Assembly (NCBI GenBank): GCA_964471475.1
Contig: CAYYFQ010000008.1
Span: 1 to 64,000 of the forward strand
Source of the DNA: JAJNBD01 sp964471475
GTDB taxonomy: Bacteria > Pseudomonadota > Gammaproteobacteria > CAISUE01
Direction of reading: 5' to 3'
Length of the DNA: 64,000 nucleotides
This document shows, piece after piece, positions 25,111 through 34,117 of this stretch. Positions within the stretch are counted from its first letter, which is position 1. Each line of letters opens with the position of its first letter. Both the position numbers and the translations under genes were made by a program. The notes under the pieces are model-generated. The model did no database searches, had not been told where the DNA came from, and worked only from the letters and a program-made list of their open reading frames with translations.

Positions 25111-27366
25111 CTAAACACTTTCTATTTTATCCACGCGCTGTAACCCACGAGGTAACATATTTCCACGGCGAGCTCTTTCACCAACATAATGAGCTAAATC
25201 TTCGCCTTTTAAAATCGCTTCTTTTCGACCACTAATCAATTTAATCGATTTACCTTTATCAACTATCGCTATCGATTGTAAAATTTCTTCACGCTTTTCA
25301 TAAGCGCTGCTTGGGATATTGATAATTTTATTTCCCTTTCCTTTTGCAAGTATAGGTAATTCATTCAATGAGAAAATTAAACAACGACCTTGAGAAGTAA
25401 TTGCCACTATCCACTTATCTTCTAAAGCACCTTCCAATAATTGTGGCTTTAATAATTTACCTTGTGATGGTAAATTTACTACACTTTTGCCAGCTTTATT
25501 TTTTGCATACAAATCCCCCAAACTCGTGATAAAACCATAACCAGCGTCACTTGCTAATAAAAGCGGTTGGGAGAGCTCTCCTAATAACACACATTCAAAG
25601 ATCGCATTGTCTGCCGGTGTAAATTTCCCAGTTAAAGGTTCTCCTTGACCACGAGCAGAAGGTAATTGATAAGCAAGTAAAGAGTAACTACGACCTTTGC
25701 TATCTAAAAATACTGCTTGTTGATTACTGCGACCTAACGCTGCCATTAAAAAAGTATCGCCTGCCTTGTAGCTTAATTGAGTGGGATCAATTTCATGACC
25801 TTTAGCCGATCTCACCCAACCCATTTTAGATAAAATGACTGTGATTGCTTCATTTGGGATAACTTCTTCTTGTTTAAGTGCTTGAGCAGCTTCTCGTGTT
25901 ACTAAAGGTGAACGTCTTTTATCACCAAAATTTTTAGCATCTTCTAAAAGTTCTTTGCGAATAAGTTTTTTAAGCAAAGATTTACTTTCCAATATTTTAG
26001 TTAAAGAATCTCTTTCTTCTGCCAATTCGTTTTGTTCCGCACGTAATTTTTGTTCCTCTAACTTTGCTAATTGACGTAATTTAATTTCTAAAATAGCTTC
26101 AGCTTGAATAACGCTAAGTTTAAATTTTTTTATCAAGGATTCTTTTGGATCATCTTTTTCGCGAATGATTTTGATAACTTCATCAATATTTAAAAATGCA
26201 ATCAATAAGCCTTCTAAGATGTGCAACCGATCAGTTATTTTTTCTAGGCGGTGCTTTAAACGTTTAGTAACCACTTCCAATCGATAGCTTAACCATTCAG
26301 TTAAAATTTGATGAATATTTTTTACTTGAGGCTTCCCATTAACACCTATCATATTGAGATTAACACGATAGCTTTTTTCAAGATCCGTGCTCGCAAAAAG
26401 ATGAGCCATTAAAGCTTCTATATCTACACGATTAGATTTTGGCACAATCACTAAACGTGTGGGGTTTTCATGATCTGATTCATCGCGCAAATCCTCTACC
26501 ATTGGTATTTTTTTAGCTTGCATTTGCGAGGCAATTTGCTCAATGACTTTAGCACCTGAAACTTGGTAGGGTAAAGCGGTAATAACAACTTCACCTTCTT
26601 CCATTTTGTATACAGCGCGCTGACGAATACTGCCACTCCCGATCTCATATATTTTTTTTAATTCAGCTTTTGGCGTAATAATTTCTGCAGCCGTTGGAAA
26701 ATCAGGGCCTGGTAGAAGCTTGCAAATTTCGCTGATGCTTAAATTCGGATCATCTAATAAAGCGACACAAGCATTTACTACTTCAGTTAAGTTATGAGGG
26801 GGAATATCGGTCGCCATTCCTACTGCAATTCCTGAAGCCCCATTTAATAATAAATTAGGTACACGAGCCGGTAAAAGTTTGGGCTCTTCGAGTGTTCCAT
26901 CAAAATTGGGTATCCATTCCACGGTACCTTGATCTAATTCAGAAAGAAGTAATTCCGCATATTTAGATAATCGAGATTCGGTATAACGCATTGCTGCAAA
27001 GGATTTAGGATCATCAGTGGATCCCCAATTTCCTTGACCGTCAATAAAAGGATAACGATAAGAAAAATCTTGCGCCATTAAAACCATCGCTTCGTAGCAC
27101 GCACCGTCGCCGTGTGGATGATATTTACCAAGGACGTCCCCTACCGTTCGTGCAGATTTTTTATATTTCGCGGAATTTTTTAATCCTAATTCAGACATTG
27201 CGTAAATAATACGACGCTGAACAGGTTTTAAACCGTCTCCAATATAAGGAAGAGCACGATCTAAAATAACATACATCGAGTAGTTAAGATAAGCATTTTC
27301 TGCAAATTGGTGGAGTGGTTGTTTTTCAAAATTCTGGTGTTGAATAAGTTGAGCCATGATGATCAA
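25111..27366 (-). CDS. parC: DNA topoisomerase IV subunit A
   Basis: This 751-residue protein decatenates daughter chromosomes with ParE. RALPYIGDGLKPVQRRIIYAM, KYHPHGDGACYEAMVLMAQDF and FAAMRYTESRLSKYA, which holds the catalytic tyrosine, are diagnostic of the GyrA/ParC breakage domain. SRGRSYSLLAYQLPSARGQGEPLTG and ITSQGRCLIFSLNELP belong to a degenerate C-terminal beta-pinwheel. The length and the absence of a canonical GyrA box (QRRGGKG) favour ParC over GyrA. The listed start MIIMAQL may really be the second or third codon (MAQLIQHQNF). Confidence 0.93.
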   Translation of the reverse strand: MIIMAQLIQHQNFEKQPLHQFAENAYLNYSMYVILDRALPYIGDGLKPVQRRIIYAMSELGLKNSAKYKKSARTVGDVLGKYHPHGDGACYEAMVLMAQDFSYRYPFIDGQGNWGSTDDPKSFAAMRYTESRLSKYAELLLSELDQGTVEWIPNFDGTLEEPKLLPARVPNLLLNGASGIAVGMATDIPPHNLTEVVNACVALLDDPNLSISEICKLLPGPDFPTAAEIITPKAELKKIYEIGSGSIRQRAVYKMEEGEVVITALPYQVSGAKVIEQIASQMQAKKIPMVEDLRDESDHENPTRLVIVPKSNRVDIEALMAHLFASTDLEKSYRVNLNMIGVNGKPQVKNIHQILTEWLSYRLEVVTKRLKHRLEKITDRLHILEGLLIAFLNIDEVIKIIREKDDPKESLIKKFKLSVIQAEAILEIKLRQLAKLEEQKLRAEQNELAEERDSLTKILESKSLLKKLIRKELLEDAKNFGDKRRSPLVTREAAQALKQEEVIPNEAITVILSKMGWVRSAKGHEIDPTQLSYKAGDTFLMAALGRSNQQAVFLDSKGRSYSLLAYQLPSARGQGEPLTGKFTPADNAIFECVLLGELSQPLLLASDAGYGFITSLGDLYAKNKAGKSVVNLPSQGKLLKPQLLEGALEDKWIVAITSQGRCLIFSLNELPILAKGKGNKIINIPSSAYEKREEILQSIAIVDKGKSIKLISGRKEAILKGEDLAHYVGERARRGNMLPRGLQRVDKIESV

Positions 27367-27440
27367 TAGAGTTTAAGTGTTGATGGTGTTAACAATACAC
27401 AAAATAAGAATGAGTTACAAGTAGGAACCCAAAATCGTCA

Positions 27441-28223
27441 TCACGAGAAGCACGGAGTGTGACTCAAAGCTAATGCACAATAGGTTTCTACTGAAATATT
27501 TTCAGCACGATCATTAGGATCTATACCAAAACTCATCAATTGTTCCTTACTAAAAAATTTAGATAAGTTATTCGAGATTTTTTTACGTCGCTGACTGAAA
27601 GCCGCTCGTGTAATAGCTTCTAAATTTTTAATAGAAATTCGAGGACGATTTTTTTTAGGAATTAAACGAAAAAAAGCGGAATCTACCTTAGGTGCAGGTT
27701 GAAAGCTATTGGGTGGAACGTCAAATAAAAATACTACTTCGCAAAAATATTGGGTAATAATGGATAAACGCCCATAATTTTTATTCCCGGGAGAAGCTTG
27801 TAATCTTTCAACTACTTCTTTTTGCAACATAAAGTGCATATCTTGAATGTTATCAATATATTCGAAACAATGAAGTAACAAAGGTGAAGAAATATTATAG
27901 GGTAAATTACCAAATATTCTTAAATAACTCTCTTGAGAAGTTAATAAATTTTTAAAGTTAAATTTCAATGCATCTTGTGCATAAATCGTCAATTGAGAAT
28001 AATTTTTTTGCCATATTTCCCATTTTGCTAATAAATCGCGATCAATTTCAATAATCGCTAAGAGAAAATTTTTACTTAATAATGGTTTGGTTAACGCTCC
28101 TAACCCTGGTCCAATCTCAATAAGTAATTGATCTGGCTGAGGAGCTATAGATTCGATAATTTGAGTAATAATATTTTGGTTAATTAAAAAATTTTGTCCG
28201 AATCGTTTCTTTGCCTGTACCAT
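27441..28223 (-). CDS. rsmA: 16S rRNA dimethyladenosine transferase
   Basis: RsmA (KsgA) dimethylates two adjacent adenines at the 3' end of 16S rRNA. The 260-residue sequence begins AKKRFGQNFLINQNII and has the S-adenosylmethionine site IEIGPGLGALTKPLL, the acidic IIEIDRDL, and the catalytic FGNLPYNISSPLL; FQPAPKVDSAFFRL and AAFSQRRKKISNNL are C-terminal signatures. It sits in a leftward pgi-xthA-rsmA run, 8 bp after xthA. Confidence 0.96.
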   Translation of the reverse strand: MVQAKKRFGQNFLINQNIITQIIESIAPQPDQLLIEIGPGLGALTKPLLSKNFLLAIIEIDRDLLAKWEIWQKNYSQLTIYAQDALKFNFKNLLTSQESYLRIFGNLPYNISSPLLLHCFEYIDNIQDMHFMLQKEVVERLQASPGNKNYGRLSIITQYFCEVVFLFDVPPNSFQPAPKVDSAFFRLIPKKNRPRISIKNLEAITRAAFSQRRKKISNNLSKFFSKEQLMSFGIDPNDRAENISVETYCALALSHTPCFS

Positions 28224-28231
28224 AAAAGCTC

Positions 28232-28996
28232 TTATTGAAATTCTAAAATAACAGGCGCATGATCGGAAGGCTTTTCTAACTTCCGTGGTTCTTTATCCAC
28301 GACGCATGCTTTGCAATCTACTAATAATGTATCGCTTACTAAGAAATGATCAATTCTATACCCCAAATTTCGCTGAAAAGCACGAATACGATAGTCCCAC
28401 CACGTATAAATTTTTGGCTCCTTATGAAAATAACGTAAAGCATCGGTAAATCCTAAGTCTATTAATTCTTTAAATCCCTCCCTTTCTTTTTTACTGATCA
28501 TAATTTGATCTTCGATATCTTCAGGATTATCAATAGGCTCAGGAGCAATATTAAAATCACCACAAATGATAATTTTATTAGTTGTTTTTTTTATTTTTTT
28601 AACCCACGCAATCAATTCACTAAACCATGTTAATTTATAAAAATATTTTTCACTCCCTACGGATTGTCCATTAGGAACGTAAATATTAATAAACAAAATG
28701 TCTTCAATAAAACAGGCAACTACTCGTTTTTGTTCATGTTCAAGAAAATAGCCAGTTAATGCTACAGGTTCAAAAGGAAGTTTAGAAAGGATAGCGACGC
28801 CATTATAAGTTTTTTGCCCATGCACAAGGGCGTTATACCCTATCTCTTTTAAAGCCTCAAGAGGAAAAGAAGCTTCTTCGCACTTAATTTCTTGTAAACC
28901 GATGACATCAATTTTATTTTTTTCCAACCATGCTATTAAGTGAGTGACGCGAACCCGAATTGAATTAACATTCCAAGTAGCAAATTTTAGCGGCAT
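28232..28996 (-). CDS. xthA: Exodeoxyribonuclease III
   Basis: This 254-residue enzyme of the EEP superfamily removes 3' blocks and cleaves abasic sites. TWNVNSIRVR, IGLQEIKCEE, INIYVPNGQ, ICGDFNIAPEPID and the final KPSDHAPVILEF are the standard metal and phosphate motifs, all intact. It overlaps the pgi 3' end by 10 bp and is followed by rsmA. Confidence 0.94.
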   Translation of the reverse strand: MPLKFATWNVNSIRVRVTHLIAWLEKNKIDVIGLQEIKCEEASFPLEALKEIGYNALVHGQKTYNGVAILSKLPFEPVALTGYFLEHEQKRVVACFIEDILFINIYVPNGQSVGSEKYFYKLTWFSELIAWVKKIKKTTNKIIICGDFNIAPEPIDNPEDIEDQIMISKKEREGFKELIDLGFTDALRYFHKEPKIYTWWDYRIRAFQRNLGYRIDHFLVSDTLLVDCKACVVDKEPRKLEKPSDHAPVILEFQ

Positions 28997-30453
28997 CGTA
29001 ATAATTCAATGAGTGATTGAGAAATAGAATCAACAGATCCGTCAGTTAGTTGATCAGTAAAATATTTCAATAATAAATTTGCGTAGTCCTTACCAAATTC
29101 TACACCAAATTGATCAAAAGCATTTAAATTATACATTTCTCCTAAGACGAATACCTTATGTTCGTACATGGCTAATAATAAACCTAAGTTATAAGGGTTA
29201 AGCTTTTCTAAAATAATGAGCGTTGAAGGTTTATAAGGATTAACTTTTTTGTGCGGATTTTTTTCATCTGCTAACCCTTCCCATAAAGCTTTAGATTGCG
29301 CTAAACACTGTGCCATTTGCATGTTTTGTAATTCTTGAAAATGACTCGCTGATTTAAAGGTAATAAATTCTACAGGAATTAATTGATTAGTTTGATATAA
29401 AAACTGATGAAAAGCATGTTGACCGTTTGGCCCAACATCTCCCCAAATGACTAGACCATTGTCTTTAACTTCATCACCATTTCTTTGTGTGCTTTTTCCT
29501 AAACTTTCCATTTCTAATTGTTGCAAAAACTGTGGAAGATTTTTTAATCTTGCCGTATATGGAATAACAACTCTAGAAGTAGAATGAAAAAAATGGCTAT
29601 AAAAATAATCTAACCACGCAAGCCACACAGGAATATTGTGATCTAAAGGTTGATGTAAAAAATGTAAATCCATGGTATGCGCACCAGCCAACAAATCTTC
29701 GTAATTTTTTTTGCCTAAAGCAAATAAAATAATTAAACCTACAGTAGACCATAAAGAAAATCGACCGCCCACTCCTTCATCAAACCAAAAGCATTGTTCT
29801 TGACTAAATCCTTCTTTTTGAGCTTGCACTAAATTATTGGTAATAGCAAAAGCATGCATCACCCAATTTTTTTCAGAAACTTTTTTAATAAACCAACGCT
29901 TAATCACTTTCAGAAGTGCAATCACTTCCATGGTTTTAAAACTTTTTGAAGTAAATAACCATAAAGTTTTTTTCGGATTTAATTGGGATAATAAATCTTC
30001 TACCACATCAGGATCCGGAGAAGATAAAAAATGCGTACGGATTCTTTTTTGATCATAATCGCGCAACGCTTCACACACTAATAAATTTCCTAGATGGGAA
30101 CCCCCAATCCCTACATTTACGATATCAGTATACTCTCCACTACCCATAATTTTTTCATAAAAATCCAAAGCCTTTTGATGAGCTTGGTGAATGGCTTGAT
30201 AGTGGCTAAAAGCAAACTGTTGTTTTTTATCTCGCCACGCTACATGTGTAACCGCACGGTTTTCAGTAAGATTTATTTTATTGTCTTGATAAAGACATTG
30301 TATTTTTTGTTTAAGTTGGCATTTCTCTGATAAATGTTTTAATTCATTTCGAATTTCAGCATTCCACCAATTACGACCAAATTCTACAGATATTTCTTGT
30401 TCGGTTAATAAACAAGGGGAAGGATTTGTTTCAAAACTATCAAGAAAATGCAT
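28987..30453 (-). CDS. pgi: Glucose-6-phosphate isomerase
   Basis: This 488-residue enzyme interconverts glucose- and fructose-6-phosphate. VGIGGSHLGNLLVCEAL and FTSKSFKTMEVI form the phosphate site, GGRFSLWSTVGL and LEMESLGKSTQRNG contain the catalytic Glu, and GDVGPNGQHAFHQFLYQ the His. It is about 60 residues shorter than the E. coli enzyme, mainly at the N-terminus and loops, but every catalytic block is present. It is transcribed away from the origin region and overlaps xthA. Confidence 0.94.
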   Translation of the reverse strand: MHFLDSFETNPSPCLLTEQEISVEFGRNWWNAEIRNELKHLSEKCQLKQKIQCLYQDNKINLTENRAVTHVAWRDKKQQFAFSHYQAIHQAHQKALDFYEKIMGSGEYTDIVNVGIGGSHLGNLLVCEALRDYDQKRIRTHFLSSPDPDVVEDLLSQLNPKKTLWLFTSKSFKTMEVIALLKVIKRWFIKKVSEKNWVMHAFAITNNLVQAQKEGFSQEQCFWFDEGVGGRFSLWSTVGLIILFALGKKNYEDLLAGAHTMDLHFLHQPLDHNIPVWLAWLDYFYSHFFHSTSRVVIPYTARLKNLPQFLQQLEMESLGKSTQRNGDEVKDNGLVIWGDVGPNGQHAFHQFLYQTNQLIPVEFITFKSASHFQELQNMQMAQCLAQSKALWEGLADEKNPHKKVNPYKPSTLIILEKLNPYNLGLLLAMYEHKVFVLGEMYNLNAFDQFGVEFGKDYANLLLKYFTDQLTDGSVDSISQSLIELLRCR

Positions 30454-30529
30454 TAGTGAAAGAAGCTTATCTTTAACAAAAAGCTAGTTTAGCATAGGAT
30501 GAAGTATTTTATCATCAATGACAACGAGT

Positions 30530-30670
30530 CGACAGCAGTTCCCGCTGGAAACACCCCTCCTTGTGTATCAATGGTTTCAGAGAGTGAAAATTTTTTAGTT
30601 TCGCAACCTTTTTCTAAAGAAGTACCGTAATCAGGGCTTTTTGGCCGAATTCCAGCGGGAACAGCTGACG
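30530..30670. repeat. 141-bp inverted-repeat element
   Basis: The 21-nt arms (30530-30550, CGACAGCAGTTCCCGCTGGA plus one base, and 30650-30670) are inverted copies with two mismatches. The centre has no gene I can support. Small size and terminal inversion suggest another MITE-type element, lying immediately beside a TA-type MITE. Confidence 0.55.
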
Positions 30671-30691
30671 AATCGATGAAGTTTCCTAATC

Positions 30692-30840
30692 TATGGCGTG
30701 TTAACAATTCTAACTATTCCGGCCATAACACGTTGATTTTTTGCGCTTCGAGGCTCACATACCAACCCACGTATGCTCCGCTACGATGCTCTCAAATCAA
30801 CGTTTTCTGTCTCGGTATAGCGAATTGTCAACATGCACTA
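30692..30840 (+). mobile_element. TA-flanked MITE, copy 2 (149 bp)
   Basis: This copy is co-linear with the 1979-2128 element over its full length, including a shared inner stretch (CTCAAATCAACGTTTTCTGT), with scattered substitutions. The ends have decayed slightly (TGGCGTGTTAACAATT at the left, AATTGTCAACATGCAC at the right) and TA flanks both sides. It borders the proposed replication origin. Confidence 0.82.
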
Positions 30841-31080
30841 ATAAAAAGTTTAAATATTTTAAATTATATTTTTTATTTATTGTTATAGTATAAACGCATT
30901 TTTTGTGTATATCAGTTTAAATTTGAATATATTCAAATATATAGTTTGTGTATAAATTGTTAACAACCTATGAATAATTTTGATAAGTTTTTCCTAAAAT
31001 CTGGTTTTGCGTTTTTCATGAAAAGATGTTATAAACTTATCCACAACTAAAATTACAATTTATCCACAAATGGAAGGCTT
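30841..31080. other. Putative replication origin upstream of dnaA
   Basis: This gene-free 240 bp is extremely AT-rich and ends in two perfect DnaA boxes TTATCCACA (31037-31045 and 31060-31068), 15 and 38 bp upstream region of dnaA. Two inverted near-matches lie upstream: TGTGTATAA (30947-30955, one mismatch) and TGTGTATAT (30904-30912, two mismatches). An 18-bp perfect palindrome, ATTTGAATATATTCAAAT (30921-30938), and TTGTTAACAA (30957-30966) lie between. Genes diverge here (pgi leftward, dnaA rightward). It also must contain the dnaA promoter. Confidence 0.55.
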
Positions 31081-32424
31081 ATGTCTGAAAATATACAAAG
31101 TATGGAACACGTTTGGAATAATTGTCTGGAAAGACTACAAGATGAGCTGCCAGAATCCCATTTTAATATGTGGATCCGTCCGCTAAAATTTTCTTATAAC
31201 CAAAATAAATGGATTGTCTTTGCACCGAATAAGTTTGTGCGAGACTGGGTGGATATGGAGTATTTATCTAAAATTAGTTATCACTTAGAAGAACTCACAG
31301 GTAAAGAAACTAATATTGCCTTAGTAGAATCTGGTTTTAGTGAAGCAGTAGAAAAAAAAGAGATGGCGCCTATAGAACCTGCTAAAAAACGCCGTCAATC
31401 TTATAGTATTGAATTAAATCCTAATTTTACTATTAAACACTTTGTGAGCGGTAAATCTAATCAACTTGCTGTTGCTGCGGCAAAACAAATTGTATTGAAT
31501 CCCGGTACTAGCTACAATCCACTTTTTATTTATGGAGGGGTAGGTCTTGGGAAAACACATTTAATGCAGGCAGTTGGGAATGCCCTTAAAGAGAAAAATC
31601 CTAATGCGAGAGTTGTTTATCTTTCGTCTGAGCGTTACGTATCAGAGATGGTAAGGGCTATTCAAACCAATTCCATGGAGAGCTTCAAAGAATTTTATCG
31701 TACCTGTGACTTACTTTTGATTGATGATATTCAATTTTTTGCTGGAAAAGACCGCTCACAAGAAGAGTTTTTTCATACTTTTAATGAACTGTTGGAAGGC
31801 AGACAACAGATGATCTTTACTTGTGATCGATATCCAAGAGAGATTGATGGTTTAGAAGATCGTTTAAAATCTCGCTTTGGATGGGGATTGACGGTTGCTG
31901 TGGAACCCCCCGAATTAGAAACTAGGGTAGCTATTTTAATTCACAAGGCAGAATTAGCGCAGATATCTATTCCTCATGAAGTTGCTTTTTTTATTGCTAA
32001 GCGTATGCATTCTAATGTACGTGAATTAGAAGGTGCCTTGAAACGTGTGATTGCCCATATACAATTTACTGGAGAAGAAATTTGTTTAGAAGTGGTAAAA
32101 GAAGCATTAAAAGATTTAATTGCTTTACAAGATCGCTTAATTACGATTGATAATATTAAAAAGACAGTGGCGGAATATTATAAGATAAGAGAGGTGGACT
32201 TAATAGCAGTGCGTCGTACTAGAACCGTTGCAAGGCCACGCCAATTAGCGATGGCATTAGCAAAGGAATTAACAAATCATAGCTTGCCTGAGATTGGTTC
32301 CGCGTTTGGTGGCAGAGACCATACGACGGTCTTACATGCTTGTAGAAAAGTAAAAGAATTATTACAATCCGATAAATTATTAAGCGAAGATTATTTAAAT
32401 TTAAAAAGAACTTTGAATGGCTAA
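31081..32424 (+). CDS. dnaA: Chromosomal replication initiator DnaA
   Basis: This 447-residue initiator has all four domains. Domain I: VWNNCLERLQDELPESHFNMWIRPL. A short linker follows. Domain III: NPNFTIKHFVSGKSNQLAVAAA, Walker A YGGVGLGKTHLMQAVGN and Walker B LLLIDDIQFFAGKDRSQEEFFHTFN. Domain IV: the box-binding signature IGSAFGGRDHTTVLHACRKV. It oligomerises at DnaA boxes to open the origin. Two perfect boxes lie just upstream, so it is probably autoregulated. Its downstream neighbour is ctaG with an 8-bp overlap, not dnaN. Confidence 0.98.
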   Translation: MSENIQSMEHVWNNCLERLQDELPESHFNMWIRPLKFSYNQNKWIVFAPNKFVRDWVDMEYLSKISYHLEELTGKETNIALVESGFSEAVEKKEMAPIEPAKKRRQSYSIELNPNFTIKHFVSGKSNQLAVAAAKQIVLNPGTSYNPLFIYGGVGLGKTHLMQAVGNALKEKNPNARVVYLSSERYVSEMVRAIQTNSMESFKEFYRTCDLLLIDDIQFFAGKDRSQEEFFHTFNELLEGRQQMIFTCDRYPREIDGLEDRLKSRFGWGLTVAVEPPELETRVAILIHKAELAQISIPHEVAFFIAKRMHSNVRELEGALKRVIAHIQFTGEEICLEVVKEALKDLIALQDRLITIDNIKKTVAEYYKIREVDLIAVRRTRTVARPRQLAMALAKELTNHSLPEIGSAFGGRDHTTVLHACRKVKELLQSDKLLSEDYLNLKRTLNG

Positions 32425-32983
32425 CTCAAAAGCTAAAAAAACTTTAATCATTCTATTTCTTGCTGCCATTGGTTGGTTTGGATTTGCTTTTGGTTTGGTC
32501 CCTATCTACAATGTGTTTTGCAAAATTACTGGGTTGAACGGTAAAATTTTAGGGCCGAGTGGTTACACTGATAATAGGGTAGATCCTAATCGTATAATTA
32601 CGGTACAATTCGTCACCAATGTGAATGGGGGCTTGCCGTGGGATTTTTATCCTGAAAAAGATACGATAAAAGTTCATCCTGGTGAAATTACTCGCGTGGT
32701 GTTCTATGCAAAGAATAACGCAAATAGAACAATGACCGTGCAGGCAATTCCAAGTGTCACTCCAGGACAAGCTGCTCGCTATTTACGGAAAACAGAATGT
32801 TTTTGCTTTACGACAGAAACATTTCAAGCAGGTGAAAAGGAACAAATGCCCGTTTTATTTCACCTTGATATAGATTTACCAAAAGATATTCATGAACTAA
32901 CATTGTCATATACAATGTATAATGCGGACAAAAGTGCTCCTGGCAGAAATGTAGTGAGAGGGAATGGCGCTCATCCCATATAA
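32417..32983 (+). CDS. ctaG: Cytochrome c oxidase assembly protein CtaG (Cox11)
   Basis: This 188-residue copper chaperone delivers copper to the CuB site of cytochrome oxidase. One N-terminal membrane helix (TLIILFLAAIGWFGFAFGLVPIYNVFC) anchors a periplasmic beta-sandwich; the copper-binding CFCF motif is in KTECFCFTTETFQAGE, followed by MPVLFHLD. It overlaps dnaA by 8 bp and precedes ctaE; oxidase subunits I and II are not adjacent. A dnaA-ctaG junction is unusual and suggests a rearranged oxidase operon. Confidence 0.94.
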   Translation: MANSKAKKTLIILFLAAIGWFGFAFGLVPIYNVFCKITGLNGKILGPSGYTDNRVDPNRIITVQFVTNVNGGLPWDFYPEKDTIKVHPGEITRVVFYAKNNANRTMTVQAIPSVTPGQAARYLRKTECFCFTTETFQAGEKEQMPVLFHLDIDLPKDIHELTLSYTMYNADKSAPGRNVVRGNGAHPI

Positions 32984-33019
32984 GATAAGGACGCCTATAT
33001 AAATTAAGGTTAAATTTTT

Positions 33020-33898
33020 ATGTCGAACACAAAGCATAGCGGTTATTTTTTGCCAACACCAAGCCATTGGCCAATTATCGGATCAATTGCACTTTTTTGC
33101 ATTATGTTTGGAGGAATTAACTGGTTGCATCAAGTCCATTTTGGACCCTATATGTTTGCCAGTGGTTTTATCATCTTAATTTGCATGATGTTTGGTTGGT
33201 TTTCCACAGTTATTTTTGAAAGTTCGCAAGGTATGTATGATAAGCAAGTGGGTCGCTCTTATCGGTGGGGAATGGGTTGGTTCATTTTTTCTGAAGTGAT
33301 GTTTTTTTCAGCATTCTTTGGCGCATTGTTTTATATCCGTATGTGGGCAGTACCGTGGCTTGGAGGAGAAAAAGGCTATAACATTAATGTGTATTTGCTG
33401 TGGCAAAATTTTAAAGCTGCATGGCCTTTGTTTCAGACGCCAAATCCTGCCCTTTTTAAAGGGCCAGAGTCCATTATGTACACATGGGGAATTCCGGCAT
33501 TGAATACGTTAATTTTGTTAACTTCTGGGGTGACAGTGACAATTGCACACTGGGGAATTCTTAAAAATAATCGTAAACAATTTATTATTGGCTTAGCGTT
33601 AACTGTTTTATTAGGGATTAGTTTTTTGTTTTGCCAAGCACATGAATATATGGAGGCCTATACAGAAAAAGGATTGCAATTAGGGTCTGGAGTTTATGGA
33701 ACCACTTTTTTTGCTTTGACCGGGTTTCATGGATTACACGTGACTATTGGAACAATCATTTTAATTTTTGTTCTTATTCGTGCCTGTCGAGGCCATTTTG
33801 ATAAAGAGCATCATTTTGCCTTTGAAGCAGCTTCCTGGTATTGGCATTTTGTTGATGTGGTATGGTTATTTTTATTTATTTTTGTTTATTGGCTATAG
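33020..33898 (+). CDS. ctaE: Cytochrome c oxidase subunit III
   Basis: This 292-residue membrane protein has about seven helices. It opens HSGYFLPTPSHWPIIGS and contains GWFIFSEVMFFSAFFGALFY, with the Glu typical of subunit III, then QAHEYMEAYTEKGLQLGSGVYGTTFFALTGFHGLHVTIGT and FEAASWYWHFVDVVWLFLF. It is part of an aa3-type terminal oxidase in the inner membrane. It follows ctaG, the usual order in proteobacterial cox operons, but the catalytic subunits must be elsewhere. Confidence 0.95.
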   Translation: MSNTKHSGYFLPTPSHWPIIGSIALFCIMFGGINWLHQVHFGPYMFASGFIILICMMFGWFSTVIFESSQGMYDKQVGRSYRWGMGWFIFSEVMFFSAFFGALFYIRMWAVPWLGGEKGYNINVYLLWQNFKAAWPLFQTPNPALFKGPESIMYTWGIPALNTLILLTSGVTVTIAHWGILKNNRKQFIIGLALTVLLGISFLFCQAHEYMEAYTEKGLQLGSGVYGTTFFALTGFHGLHVTIGTIILIFVLIRACRGHFDKEHHFAFEAASWYWHFVDVVWLFLFIFVYWL

Positions 33899-33913
33899 CA
33901 GGTTTTAGAAACG

Positions 33914-34117
33914 ATGGCAGATATTGATATCGAAAAACTAGAAAATGAAGCCGACAATATCGATATTGTAGATGAGAGAGTCTTAGATGATGATGAAAAA
34001 GCTAAACGTCGTAATAATCGTCAGCAATTAAAAGTTCGTCATGCCATTGAGAAACATTTAGAAAACAGAAAATTTAAGAAAGAACTTGATTATTTTTACC
34101 AAGATGATGATTTATGA
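33914..34117 (+). CDS. Small PA3496-family-like protein
   Basis: This 67-residue, highly charged protein resembles the short PA3496 family of gammaproteobacteria. It has an acidic N-terminal half (DIEKLENEADNIDIVDERVLDDDEK) followed by a basic helix, RHAIEKHLENRKFKKELDYF, like the family's R-R-x-I-E-x-x-L-E-x-x-x-L-x-x-x-L pattern. The family has been annotated as putative envelope integrity proteins; the function is not established. It overlaps accA by 4 bp, so expression is coupled. Family assignment is from memory of the pattern. Confidence 0.65.
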   Translation: MADIDIEKLENEADNIDIVDERVLDDDEKAKRRNNRQQLKVRHAIEKHLENRKFKKELDYFYQDDDL

